Assembly: GCF_018130695.1 (NCBI RefSeq)
Contig: NZ_JAFCJX010000005.1
Span: forward strand, 248,001 to 312,000
Source of the DNA: Bradyrhizobium jicamae
GTDB taxonomy: Bacteria > Pseudomonadota > Alphaproteobacteria > Rhizobiales > Xanthobacteraceae
Direction of reading: 5' to 3'
Length of the DNA: 64,000 nucleotides
The position numbers were made by a program, and so were the translations under genes. This document shows, one piece after another, positions 47,253 through 56,338 of the stretch. Within the stretch, counting starts at the first letter, position 1, and every line of letters starts with the position of its first letter. Under the pieces are notes generated by a model. That model did no database searches and had not been told where the DNA came from. It saw nothing but the letters and a program-made list of their open reading frames with translations.

Positions 47253-48833
47253 ATGTATGCCTATAAGCGTGCCGCCGGGTCCTCGCGCGACTCGAAGTTT
47301 GCCTCGCCATCCGACGAATTGCGCATCGCCGTCACCTTCAAGGGACGCGGTGGCCGTGAAGGCCCGACCAAGTTCGCTCCGCCCGTGTCGCTCGCCAGCG
47401 TCGCCGAATTCCAGCCGGAGCCGATGATGATGGATCAGGCGATGCATCATCTGAGCCAGCTCGGCTTCCAACCGACACGGCGCGGCAAGCTCACCGCCTC
47501 GGTCCGCGGCACCCGCGCACTGTTCGAGCGCACCTTCGGCACGACGCTGTCGCCGGTGCAGCTCGATTCGAAGATCGACTACGCCTTCCATTCGCTCTAC
47601 TACCCGGCGCAGGGCGCGCCGTGGACGATGCCGCCGGAGCTCGGCCGGCTGATCGACGACGCCTATATCCAGTGGCCGCAGATCTATATGGGCCGCCGCG
47701 CCAAAGCGCGCGACACCGGTCCCGCGAAGAAGGCTGCGCCGACGCGAAGCACCGCGCGGCGGGCGACCATGCTTGCCGGCGCAGCCGCGCGGCTGCCGTC
47801 GCTGAAGCCGCCGGAGCTCGACTATTTCCATCTCAACGTGCCCGACGGCGTCACCGGTCTCCTCAACGTCGACAGGGTCCACAAGGCCGGCATCACCGGC
47901 GAGGGCGTCCGCGTCTGCATGGTCGACACCGGCTTCGCGCACAGCCATCCCTATTTCGTCAGCAAGCGCTACAAGACCTCGGTCGACCTTGCCCCGCACG
48001 CCACCAACGACGCCACCGATCTCAACGGTCACGGCACCGGTGAATCGGCCAATCTGCTCGCGGTCGCGCCCGGCGTGACCTTCATCGGCATCAAGGTCAG
48101 CAATGACGCCGATCCGCGCAACGGCGCCAGCATGCTGGAGGGCTTTCAGCAGGCACTCACGCACGATCCGCATGTGATCTCGATCAGCATGGGGTTCGAC
48201 CTGCGCAACGCCGACGGCACGCAGCTGAGCGAGCTGCCGAACAACATGGCCTCGCTGGAGGCCGAGATCCAGGCCGCGATCGCGCGCGGCATCATCGTGG
48301 TGTTCTCGGCCGGCAACGGCCACTTCTCGTTCCCCGGCATGATGCCGAACGTGATCTCCGCCGGCGGCGTGTTCGTCGACAAGACCGGTGCGATGCAGGC
48401 CTCCGACTATGCCAGCGCGTTCCCGAGCAAGATCTTTGCCGGACGTTTCGTGCCCGATTTCTGCGGCCTGGTCGGCATGTTGCCGGACGCGCATTACATC
48501 GAGCTGCCGGTGCCGCCCGGCTGCGAGATCGATCGCGACGAGGCGGCGTCGGGCGACGGCACCACCGGCGACGACGGTTGGGGCGTGTTCAGCGGCACCT
48601 CGGCCGCGGCGCCGCAACTCGCCGGCGTCTGCGCACTGCTGGTGCAGAAGAATCCCGGGCTGTCGCCGTCGGATGCGAAGGCGATCCTGCGCCGCACCGC
48701 GCGCAGCGTCCCGGTCGGCTCGGCCAATCCGGCGAGCAGCGACGACAATGTCGGCAGGCCGGCCTCGACCACCGACACCGGCGCAACCGGCGCCGGCCTG
48801 ATCGACGCGCTCGCGGCGGTCCAGCAGCTTTAG
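47253..48833 (+). CDS. S8-family subtilase with N-terminal propeptide-like domain
   Basis: 526-residue serine protease. Propeptide-like region about 25-150. Catalytic domain from about 190 with Asp225 (VCMVDTGFAHSH), His260 (DLNGHGTGES), oxyanion Asn355 (FSAGNGH) and Ser450 (FSGTSAAAPQLAG). No signal peptide at either candidate start, so it is cytoplasmic or exported by another route. A small propeptide-like gene ends 92 bp upstream. A Lys/Arg/Ala linker at 147-180 probably marks the processing junction. Confidence 0.88.
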   Translation: MYAYKRAAGSSRDSKFASPSDELRIAVTFKGRGGREGPTKFAPPVSLASVAEFQPEPMMMDQAMHHLSQLGFQPTRRGKLTASVRGTRALFERTFGTTLSPVQLDSKIDYAFHSLYYPAQGAPWTMPPELGRLIDDAYIQWPQIYMGRRAKARDTGPAKKAAPTRSTARRATMLAGAAARLPSLKPPELDYFHLNVPDGVTGLLNVDRVHKAGITGEGVRVCMVDTGFAHSHPYFVSKRYKTSVDLAPHATNDATDLNGHGTGESANLLAVAPGVTFIGIKVSNDADPRNGASMLEGFQQALTHDPHVISISMGFDLRNADGTQLSELPNNMASLEAEIQAAIARGIIVVFSAGNGHFSFPGMMPNVISAGGVFVDKTGAMQASDYASAFPSKIFAGRFVPDFCGLVGMLPDAHYIELPVPPGCEIDRDEAASGDGTTGDDGWGVFSGTSAAAPQLAGVCALLVQKNPGLSPSDAKAILRRTARSVPVGSANPASSDDNVGRPASTTDTGATGAGLIDALAAVQQL

Positions 48834-48839
48834 CGCCTC

Positions 48840-50474
48840 TTACCTGGCGAGCGACACGCGGAAGATGAAGTAATCTTCGGTCGGCTCGACTGCGCCGGTG
48901 AAGGATTGCAGCAGCGTGACTCCCAGCGCCGGAGCAGCTTGAAGCTCCTCCGGCGTGACGCTGTGATTGACGATCAGGATCGCGTCACCGCTGCGGCCCG
49001 CCAAGGCGCGCTCGGTCCGGCGCAGGATCTCCGGCGTTTCGATCGACAGCGTCCGGCGCGTGTTCCAGACGATGAAGGTGCCTGCGCATTCGCACTCCAG
49101 GTAGTAGAGCGGCCGGTCGAGATAGCCTGAGATCGTCGACATCGCGGTGTCGCGCGAGCCGAGGATGAAGGCGTCCGCGAGGTTGTTGCGCTTCAGCCAT
49201 TGCGCCGCGTTGTAGCCATTGGAGAACGGCCGCGCCTCGGCCGCCAGCGTCAGCAGGCCCGCGCCGGCGGACACGACCAGCAGCGCGCGCCAAAGCCATT
49301 CGCGCCATCCGGCGATCCGCTCGCCTGCACAGGCCAGCCAGACCGTGCCGACGAAGACGACGAAGACGATGCCGTGGTGGCGTGCCAGTCCCGGAAAATC
49401 CCACAGCGAGGCGAACGCCACGATGCCGAAATAGGTCAACGTGAACTCGGCGACCAGCTTCCAGTCCCGCACGATCAGCCAGCATAATATGAGCGGCGAC
49501 AGCAATGCACCGATGATCACCGATTGGTTCCAGCCACCTACCATCGCCAGCAGCCCGTGCAATGAGTTCGGATTCCAGAATCGCGGCGGCGGCGTGCCGG
49601 CCGGACCGAACACGAACCTCACGCCGTCCACCAGCCACTGCAAATCGAGCGGAAACAGCGCGCCCATCGGGATCAAGGCAAGATTGTTGAAATGTGTGGG
49701 ATCGAACCGCAGATGCGCCCCGTAGGGCGTGGTGTCCGGCGCCGGCACGATCGACAGCAGCGCCGCACCAAGCGCCGCCAGATAGATCGCGCCGCCCGCA
49801 AGCCGTGTACGCAGCGAGGCCTCGCCGAACACGACGAGCCGCGCCGCCATCACCATCGACCAGATCGTCCCTAGCACCATCGTGTTCGCGAGCACGCCGA
49901 GCAGGACGAATTGCATCAGCACCGCCCGCGGCCGCAGCGAGCGGACCGCGATCACGGCAAAGCCGGCGAGCGCGACCAGCACATAGTTGCGGCTGAGCAC
50001 GAAATACTCGAAGAACAGGACGTAGCTGAGCAGCAGCAGGATCTTGTCGACGGCCGGGAACGGCGAGAACCGCCAGACCAGCAGCCACACCGCGGCCGCC
50101 AGCACGATATGGACCACCTGCATCGACACGGGATCGTGGACGACCTGCGCCGCGAGCCAGACCAGGAGATGCCAGAGATCGGGATGGGTTTCGTAATCGA
50201 GGTTGCGAAACAGCTCCGACAGCGTCGGGCTGTAGGCCCCGAGCAGATACACCTGCATCTCGTCGCGCCATAGCGCGTGCCGCAGGGTTCGCGCGATGTC
50301 GTAGGCCAGAAGTGCTGCGAACAGGAGATGCGGAGCGATCGCCCAGGCGCCGCGATCCCTGCCAACTTGCTCCGCCAAACCAGCCCCCGAACCGATCGCC
50401 CGTACCAATTGTCGCGCGTTTTCGGGTCGTGCGATAGAGCGTTCTCGAGCGAAGTGGACCCCGGTTGGCGTCAA
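48840..50474 (-). CDS. Polytopic membrane protein, putative GT-C-type glycosyltransferase
   Basis: Up to 544 residues with about ten hydrophobic segments and a soluble C-terminal domain from about 420. The first periplasmic loop carries LWRDEMQVYLLG with an Asp-Glu pair and DYETHPDLWHLLVWL, which is the pattern of GT-C enzymes using polyprenyl-linked sugars. No partner glycan gene is adjacent. Start uncertain: the frame opens with TTG at 50474, and internal TTG codons near residue 33 are possible. Family assignment is tentative. Confidence 0.65.
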   Translation of the reverse strand: MTPTGVHFARERSIARPENARQLVRAIGSGAGLAEQVGRDRGAWAIAPHLLFAALLAYDIARTLRHALWRDEMQVYLLGAYSPTLSELFRNLDYETHPDLWHLLVWLAAQVVHDPVSMQVVHIVLAAAVWLLVWRFSPFPAVDKILLLLSYVLFFEYFVLSRNYVLVALAGFAVIAVRSLRPRAVLMQFVLLGVLANTMVLGTIWSMVMAARLVVFGEASLRTRLAGGAIYLAALGAALLSIVPAPDTTPYGAHLRFDPTHFNNLALIPMGALFPLDLQWLVDGVRFVFGPAGTPPPRFWNPNSLHGLLAMVGGWNQSVIIGALLSPLILCWLIVRDWKLVAEFTLTYFGIVAFASLWDFPGLARHHGIVFVVFVGTVWLACAGERIAGWREWLWRALLVVSAGAGLLTLAAEARPFSNGYNAAQWLKRNNLADAFILGSRDTAMSTISGYLDRPLYYLECECAGTFIVWNTRRTLSIETPEILRRTERALAGRSGDAILIVNHSVTPEELQAAPALGVTLLQSFTGAVEPTEDYFIFRVSLAR

Positions 50475-50496
50475 GAAAACGCGGTCAAACAGGACT

Positions 50497-51813
50497 CTAG
50501 GCCATTGCGAGCCGCTGCCGCGCGCGCAGCATCAGCAGCACGACGATCGCGACGTTCAGCCCATTCCAGGCGAGCCCGTTGGCAAAGGCCGCGGCATAGG
50601 AGCCGGTGGCATCGAAGATCACGCCCGAGATCCAGCCGCCGAAGGACATGCCGAACACCGAGGCGAAGATCACGATGCCGATGCGGGTTGCGGCTTCCGC
50701 GGCCGGCATCGCCTCGCGCACGATGATGGCGTAGCTCGGCACGATGCCGCCCTGGAACAGGCCGAACATCGCGGAAATGATGTAGAGCGAGGTCAGGCTG
50801 TCGAAGAACAGATAGAACAGCAGCGCCGTGCCCTGCGCGACCGCGCCGAGCAAAAGCGTGCGCAAGCCGCCGATCTTGTCGGCGAGGAAGCCCGAGCCGA
50901 TCCGGCTGATGATGCCGAAGCCGAGCATCAGCGACAGCATCTCGGCGCCGCGCGCCACCCCGTAGCCGAGATCGCCGCAATAGGCGACGATGTGGACCTG
51001 CGGCATCGACATCGCGACGCAGCAGGAGATCGAGGCGAGCGCGAGGATCGCCGTCAGCGCATTGGTCGAGAGCCGCAGATTGACGCGCGGCGCCGCTGCG
51101 TTGACATGGCTGCGCCGGCTTGCCGCGCCCATCAGCATCCGCAACACGACGAGCGAGACCGCCATCGCAACCGCAGTGAAGATGCCGATCGCGATATGGG
51201 TGGTGCGCCAGCCGACGCTCTGAATGCCCCAGTTGACGATCGGCGGCCACACCGTGCCGCCGATGTAATTGCCGCTGGCGGCGATCGCGACCGCGAGCCC
51301 GCGGTAGCGCTCGAACCAATGCGAGGCCTCCGCCATCAGGGGACCGAAGGTCGCAGCCGACGACAGGCCGATCGCGAAGTGGAACAGGATGAAGGCCCAG
51401 ACCACCGGCGCATAACCTGCGCCGATATAGCCGAGGCCGAGGATGCCGATGCCGGCCCCGATCGCGGTGACGATGCCGTAGCGGTCGCTGATCTTGCCGG
51501 TGATGACCTGCCCGAGGCCGAAACCGAGCATCACCAGGGTAAAGGCGAGCGACACGGTTCCGCGCGTCGCGCCGAAATCGGTCTGCACCACCGGCAGCGC
51601 CACCACGACCGACCACATGCCGACGCTGCCGAGCGAGCCGATGACCACGGCGACGGCAAGCCGCAGCCATGCCCGGCGCGAGTCGGGAACGAACGAAGCG
51701 GATTCTGGGGAGAATTGAGAAGAAATTTCCACGGCGGCGGCAATCTCGGCGGCAATTGCCTCCGGGTCAAGCCACAATGCCGCGATATTGGGCATGCAGA
51801 TGTGACGGAGCAT
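50497..51813 (-). CDS. MFS transporter, oxalate/formate-antiporter-like (MCT-type) family
   Basis: About 438 residues, twelve predicted membrane segments after a 45-residue cytoplasmic N-terminus. Motifs SLGSVGMWSVVVALPVVQTDF, LGQVITGKISDRYG and SRIGSGFLADKIGG belong to the OFA/monocarboxylate-type MFS. I chose the ATG at 51813; another at 51795 is possible and neither has a strong ribosome site. Its gene is only 37 bp from a divergent copper-cluster gene; the substrate is unknown. Confidence 0.8.
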   Translation of the reverse strand: MLRHICMPNIAALWLDPEAIAAEIAAAVEISSQFSPESASFVPDSRRAWLRLAVAVVIGSLGSVGMWSVVVALPVVQTDFGATRGTVSLAFTLVMLGFGLGQVITGKISDRYGIVTAIGAGIGILGLGYIGAGYAPVVWAFILFHFAIGLSSAATFGPLMAEASHWFERYRGLAVAIAASGNYIGGTVWPPIVNWGIQSVGWRTTHIAIGIFTAVAMAVSLVVLRMLMGAASRRSHVNAAAPRVNLRLSTNALTAILALASISCCVAMSMPQVHIVAYCGDLGYGVARGAEMLSLMLGFGIISRIGSGFLADKIGGLRTLLLGAVAQGTALLFYLFFDSLTSLYIISAMFGLFQGGIVPSYAIIVREAMPAAEAATRIGIVIFASVFGMSFGGWISGVIFDATGSYAAAFANGLAWNGLNVAIVVLLMLRARQRLAMA

Positions 51814-51850
51814 CTTGGCGAAACCGCAACGCAAGGTTAGTTTGCCCGAC

Positions 51851-52273
51851 ATGTTCGTGCGCCTGACGAGACGGAATCGGACCAAAGCGGGGTGGCTGGT
51901 CGCCCTGCTCTATCTGTTTTGCGTGCTCGCGCCGGGCGTTGCGTTGGCGCTCGGTAATTCCGCACCTTGCTTGCCAGATGTCGGAACGACATCGGTGCAT
52001 TCGGAGCATTCCGCGACGGCGCATGACCACGCGGCGATGCACGACCACGCCGCTCATCACGCCGATGCAGCTCCGCACGAGCACAAGCAGCACCAGCACG
52101 ACGGCAAGACCGCGCCCGGTCCGTGCTGCGCGATGCTCTGCCTGTCGGCACTCGCTGCGGATCTGCCAGCGATCGACAAGCCCACGCAGCCGAACGCGAT
52201 CCGCGTCGCCGAGACCGCGCCCCGCCTGCACGGCACGACGCCGCCTCTGCTCGATCGTCCCCCCAACGCCTGA
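51851..52273 (+). CDS. His-rich membrane-anchored/exported protein of the copper cluster
   Basis: 140 residues. N-terminal hydrophobic segment about 15-35 (LVALLYLFCVLAPGVALALG) acts as signal or anchor. Next comes a His cluster (15 or more His in about 40 residues, e.g. HDHAAMHDHAAHHAD and HEHKQHQHDGK) and a CCAMLC triplet-cysteine motif. Metal binding, most probably copper, is evident from composition; it resembles DUF2946-type copper-cluster proteins. The start may be the TTG at 51815. Confidence 0.7.
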   Translation: MFVRLTRRNRTKAGWLVALLYLFCVLAPGVALALGNSAPCLPDVGTTSVHSEHSATAHDHAAMHDHAAHHADAAPHEHKQHQHDGKTAPGPCCAMLCLSALAADLPAIDKPTQPNAIRVAETAPRLHGTTPPLLDRPPNA

Positions 52274-52348
52274 GCTGACGTTCACGACGTAGGCCGCGTG
52301 CGGATTCCGCGCGCGCCTGTGGTCTTTTCGCCAGATCAGGATCGTTCC

Positions 52349-52639
52349 ATGTCTTCGCACTCACAGGCGAAGTCCGCGCGCATTGCGGCGGACCGACGCC
52401 TTGCATCGGCGCTCGCGACGAGCGCCCTTCTTCTCGTCGTCGCGGTCACCGCGACCGGCTGCATGCAGGCCGCAGCGCAGGTGTCGACCAAGGATCCGGC
52501 CGATCCTGCGGTAACGGTCGCACGCACAGGCTACCGCTCGACGATCGCGCCTTATGCGCCGCTCCGTCCATCCACGCCGGCGCCGTGGCGCGGCCGCAAT
52601 AACGATGTCACGCCCAAGCCGAAGCAGGACCAGCCATGA
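52349..52639 (+). CDS. Small lipoprotein of the copper cluster
   Basis: 96 residues. Signal sequence with a lipobox-like VTATGC at about residues 34-39, so probably lipid-anchored. The mature part is Pro-rich and short (TGYRSTIAPYAPLRP) without recognisable domain. ATG follows AGGATCGTTCC. Its stop overlaps the TolC-like gene start by four bases, so it belongs to that operon. Confidence 0.75.
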   Translation: MSSHSQAKSARIAADRRLASALATSALLLVVAVTATGCMQAAAQVSTKDPADPAVTVARTGYRSTIAPYAPLRPSTPAPWRGRNNDVTPKPKQDQP

Positions 52640-54066
52640 GCCAATCTCCCGCGATGATCCGGCCCGTGCTCGGCGTGATGCTGGCGACCGCGCTCGCCGG
52701 CTGTGCGTCCTTCTCGCCTGATAGCGGCATGTCCGCCGTCTCGGCGCTGACCGGCGAACGGATCGGCAAGCAAACCGCCTTGCTGCGGACGCCCGACGAT
52801 GCTGCAGCGGCAAGCGAGAAAGTCCGCAACCTGCTCGCGCGCGCCCTCACCGTCGAGGCTGCCGTGCAGGTCGCGCTGCTCAACAACAAGGGCCTGCAGG
52901 CGGCCTATAACGAGCTGGCGCTCGCCGAGGCCGATATGGTCGAGCAGAGCCTGCCGCCGAACCCGACGTTTTCGATCTCGCGCATCTCCGGCAATGGCGC
53001 GAGCGAAATCGAGCGGCAGGTGGTCGGCGACATCCTGGCACTCGCCACGCTGCCGTTCCGCTCCGAGATCGCACGCGAGCGTTTTCGCCAGGCGCAGTTG
53101 CGCGCCGCATTGGAGACCTTGCGGCTCGCCGCCGACGTTCGCCGCGCCTATGTGCTGGCCGTTGCGGCCAACGAGATGACCGCACTGCTGACCGACGCCA
53201 AGGCCACGGCTGAGACAACCGCACAGCTGGCAACCAAGCTCGGCGAGACCGGCGCGCTCAACAAGCTCGACCAGGCCCGCGAGCAGGTGTTCTACGCCGA
53301 GACCACCGCCGATCTCGCCACCGCGCGACAGGATGCGAGCAGCGCACGCGAGCGCCTGGCGCGGCTGATGGGTCTGTGGGACGACGGCCTCGGCTTCAAG
53401 CTGCCGGACCGATTGCCGTCGCTGCCGCGCCGGCCGCAGGCGCTGCCCTTCATCGAGGCTGACGCAGTCGCGCATCGCATCGATCTGCAGATCGCGCGGA
53501 TGGAGCTGACGGCACTCGCCAAATCGCTCGACCTCACCAATGCGACGCGCTTCGTCACCCTGCTCGACGTCGCCGGCATCGATCGCCGCACCCGCGATCC
53601 CGAATCGCCCGCCTTCCGCGAGCGCGGCTTCGACGTCCAGTTCCAGATCCCTGTGTTCGATGGCGGCGAGGTGCGGGTGCGGCAGGCGACCGAGACCTAC
53701 AATCTCGCCTTCAACCGCCTGACCGAGAAAGCGGTCAATGTCCGCTCGGAGGCGCGCGATGCCTACCGTGTCTATCGCTCGACCTGGGACATCGCCGGCC
53801 ATTATCAGCGCGAGATCCTGCCGCTCCGAAAGATCATCACCGAGGAGATGCAGCTCCGCTTCTCCAGCATGCAGGTCGACGTGTTCGCACTGCTGACGGA
53901 AGCACGGCAACGTCTCGCCTCATTGCGCGCGGCGATCGACGCCAGACGCGCCTTCTTCCTGGCACAGGCCGAGCTGCAGACCGCCGTCAATGGCGGCGGC
54001 TCGGGCGCACGCGACAATCCGACAACCACGGCGTCCGCCGCGCCGGCGGCAAGCCCCGCACATTGA
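52636..54066 (+). CDS. TolC-family outer membrane lipoprotein, CusC-like
   Basis: 476 residues. Lipoprotein signal with lipobox ALAGC at about 20-24. Two internal repeats of the TolC fold: ALTVEAAVQVALLNNKGLQAA near 70 and the coiled-coil arms to about 430. Pro/Ala-rich tail. It would form the outer-membrane duct of an efflux pump, but no RND pump or membrane-fusion protein gene is in this cluster. It lies before a multicopper oxidase gene, so copper export is likely. Confidence 0.88.
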   Translation: MSQSPAMIRPVLGVMLATALAGCASFSPDSGMSAVSALTGERIGKQTALLRTPDDAAAASEKVRNLLARALTVEAAVQVALLNNKGLQAAYNELALAEADMVEQSLPPNPTFSISRISGNGASEIERQVVGDILALATLPFRSEIARERFRQAQLRAALETLRLAADVRRAYVLAVAANEMTALLTDAKATAETTAQLATKLGETGALNKLDQAREQVFYAETTADLATARQDASSARERLARLMGLWDDGLGFKLPDRLPSLPRRPQALPFIEADAVAHRIDLQIARMELTALAKSLDLTNATRFVTLLDVAGIDRRTRDPESPAFRERGFDVQFQIPVFDGGEVRVRQATETYNLAFNRLTEKAVNVRSEARDAYRVYRSTWDIAGHYQREILPLRKIITEEMQLRFSSMQVDVFALLTEARQRLASLRAAIDARRAFFLAQAELQTAVNGGGSGARDNPTTTASAAPAASPAH

Positions 54067-54079
54067 ACGGAGACTTCAC

Positions 54080-55444
54080 ATGTTTTCACGCAGAGGATTT
54101 CTCGGCACCGCGGCGCTCGTCGGTGCCAGCGCCGTCAGCGGCCGGGTGCAGGCCGCCGCGATTCCGGAAGCGCCGACCATGGACAAGGTGACGATGCAGC
54201 CGCCGCTGCATCCGACCTCCGGGCCGGACTATCGACCTGTGGTGACGCTGAACGGCTGGTCGCTGCCGTGGCGGATGAACGGCGACTGGAAGGAGTTTCA
54301 CCTGGTCGCCGAACCCGTGGTGCGCGAATTCGCCGAAGGGATGAAGGCCAATCTGTGGGGCTATAACGGCCAATCGCCCGGCCCGACGATCGAGGCGGTC
54401 GAGGGCGACAAGGTCCGCATCTTCGTCACCAACAAATTGCCCGAGCATACCACCGTGCACTGGCACGGCATGATCGTGCCGTCGGGCATGGACGGCGTCG
54501 GCGGGCTGTCGCAGCCGCACATCAAGCCCGGAAAGACCTTCGTCTACGAGTTCGAGCTGAAGCACAGCGGCACGTTCATGTACCACCCGCATGCCGACGA
54601 GATGGTGCAGATGGCGATGGGCATGATGGGCATGTTCGTCGTGCATCCGCGCGATCCGTCGTTCCGCCCGGTCGACCGCGACTTCGTGTTCGTGATGTCG
54701 AGCTATCTGATCGACCCCGGCACGTACCTGCCGAAGGTCAACGAGATGACCGACTTCAACATGTGGGCCTGGAACAGCCGCGTCTTTCCCGGCATCGATC
54801 CGGTGCCGATCCGGCTCGGCGACAAGGTACGGGTTCGGGTCGGCAACCTCACCATGACCAACCATCCGATCCATGTGCACGGCCATTCGTTCCGGGTGAC
54901 CTGCACCGATGGCGGCTGGCTGCCGGAGACCGCGCAGTTTCCCGAGGCCACCACCGACGTGCCGGTCGGCGCGGTGCGCGTGTTCGATTTCCTCGCCGAC
55001 AATCCCGGCGACTGGGCGTTCCACTGCCATAAATCGCACCACACCATGAACGCGATGGGCCACGACATGCGCAACATGATCGGCGTGTCGCGCAAGGATC
55101 TCGCCAAGGCGGTCGGCCGGCTTGCGCCGGATGCGATGGTGATGGGCTCGACCGGCATGGCGATGGGCAACATGGAAATGCCCGCGCCCGAAAACACGCT
55201 GCCGATGATGACCGGCACCGGCCAATTCGGTCCGCTCGAGATGGGCGGCATGTTCACGGTGATGAAGGTCCGCGAGGGTCTCGCACGCGACGATTATCGC
55301 GATCCCGGCGACTACAAGCATCCGCCTGGCACCGTCGCCTATGAGGTCGAGACGCCGGTCGCTGTGCCAACGCGGCAGCAGTCACCGGCCACCACGCCGC
55401 CGCAACCGCAAAAGAGCAAGTCGATGAAAGGAATGAAGATGTAG
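54080..55444 (+). CDS. Two-domain multicopper oxidase, Tat-exported
   Basis: 454 residues. Tat-like signal SRRGFLGTAALVGA at 3-16. Copper ligands: His127/His129 (HWHG), His169/His171 (HPHAD), His262/His265/His267 (HPIHVHGH) and His315-Cys316-His317 with His321 and Met326 (HCHKSHHTMNAM). Only about 90 residues separate the first and second ligand pairs, so there are two cupredoxin domains rather than three. Met-rich C-terminal stretch (about 350-400). Probably oxidises Cu(I) in the periplasm. Confidence 0.9.
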   Translation: MFSRRGFLGTAALVGASAVSGRVQAAAIPEAPTMDKVTMQPPLHPTSGPDYRPVVTLNGWSLPWRMNGDWKEFHLVAEPVVREFAEGMKANLWGYNGQSPGPTIEAVEGDKVRIFVTNKLPEHTTVHWHGMIVPSGMDGVGGLSQPHIKPGKTFVYEFELKHSGTFMYHPHADEMVQMAMGMMGMFVVHPRDPSFRPVDRDFVFVMSSYLIDPGTYLPKVNEMTDFNMWAWNSRVFPGIDPVPIRLGDKVRVRVGNLTMTNHPIHVHGHSFRVTCTDGGWLPETAQFPEATTDVPVGAVRVFDFLADNPGDWAFHCHKSHHTMNAMGHDMRNMIGVSRKDLAKAVGRLAPDAMVMGSTGMAMGNMEMPAPENTLPMMTGTGQFGPLEMGGMFTVMKVREGLARDDYRDPGDYKHPPGTVAYEVETPVAVPTRQQSPATTPPQPQKSKSMKGMKM

Positions 55445-55492
55445 CGCCGCTCCTCCGACAATCACGACCGACCTCCAACGCACGAGACACCA

Positions 55493-55957
55493 ATGAAGAA
55501 AATCGCAACTATCGCCATCCCCCTTATCACGCTCGCATCCGCGGCAGCGCTGCCCGCGCACGGCCATGAGCAGCACGGCCATGGCGGCTACTCGGCCGGC
55601 GAGCCCGGCAATCCCAAGCAACCATCGCGCACCGTCGAAATCGAGATGACCGAGATGGCGTTCACGCCCTACCGCATCGAGGTCAAGCGCGGCGAGCAGA
55701 TCCGCTTCGTGATCCGCAACGCCGGCACCGAGGATCACGAATTCCTGCTCGCGACCACCGAAGAGAATCTGAAACACGCCGAGGTGATGAAGAAGCACCC
55801 GCATATGGAGCACGACGATCCAAACGGCGTGCGGCTGGCGCCGAAGAAGACGGCCGAGATCGTCTGGAAATTCACCAAGCCGGGCACCTTCGAATTCGCC
55901 TGCCTGATCCCCGACCACCGCGAGTACGGCATGACCGGCCGCGTCATCGTGAAGTGA
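55493..55957 (+). CDS. Periplasmic cupredoxin (plastocyanin/azurin-like)
   Basis: 154 residues with signal peptide 1-22 and an N-terminal His stretch (HGHEQHGHGG). Type 1 copper ligands: His in GTEDHEFLL, Cys in FACLIPDHREYGM with the following His and Met. Copper carrier or electron shuttle, probably to the multicopper oxidase encoded upstream (48 bp gap). Confidence 0.9.
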   Translation: MKKIATIAIPLITLASAAALPAHGHEQHGHGGYSAGEPGNPKQPSRTVEIEMTEMAFTPYRIEVKRGEQIRFVIRNAGTEDHEFLLATTEENLKHAEVMKKHPHMEHDDPNGVRLAPKKTAEIVWKFTKPGTFEFACLIPDHREYGMTGRVIVK

Positions 55958-55982
55958 AGCAAGACCAGGAATGGAGAATCAC

Positions 55983-56285
55983 ATGAAGACTGCTCTGCGC
56001 GCATTCAGCGCAACAACGCTCGCGTTCACCCTGCTGCTCTCGGCCGCCGCGGCGCAAGCCGCCGGCATCCCCGGCGAGGTCAAGAAGATCGACGAGGCCG
56101 CGGCCAAGATCACCTTGAAGCACGGACCCGCCAAGAGCCTCGGCATGGACGAGCCGATGACCATGGTCTACCGCGTCAAGGATCCGGCGCTCTTGAGGCA
56201 GGTGAAGGTCGGCGACAAGGTCGAGTTCGAAGCCGAGGAAGGCGCTTCGGGCTACACGGTGACGAAGATCCAGAAGAGCAAATAG
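55983..56285 (+). CDS. CusF-like periplasmic copper-binding protein
   Basis: 100 residues: signal peptide 1-27 and a CusF/DUF-type OB barrel (GEVKKIDEAAAKITLKHGP, LGMDEPMTMVYRVKD). The Met pair (GMDEPMTM) with the following Trp/Tyr position matches the CusF Cu(I) site, where the ligands are His-Met-Met. Chaperones Cu(I) in the periplasm. ATG preceded by GGAGAATCAC. Confidence 0.88.
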   Translation: MKTALRAFSATTLAFTLLLSAAAAQAAGIPGEVKKIDEAAAKITLKHGPAKSLGMDEPMTMVYRVKDPALLRQVKVGDKVEFEAEEGASGYTVTKIQKSK

Positions 56286-56338
56286 CCGCGCGCTCCTCGC
56301 TCCGGCAAGTCGGGACGCGCTTCGCGCTCCGGGGCCTG

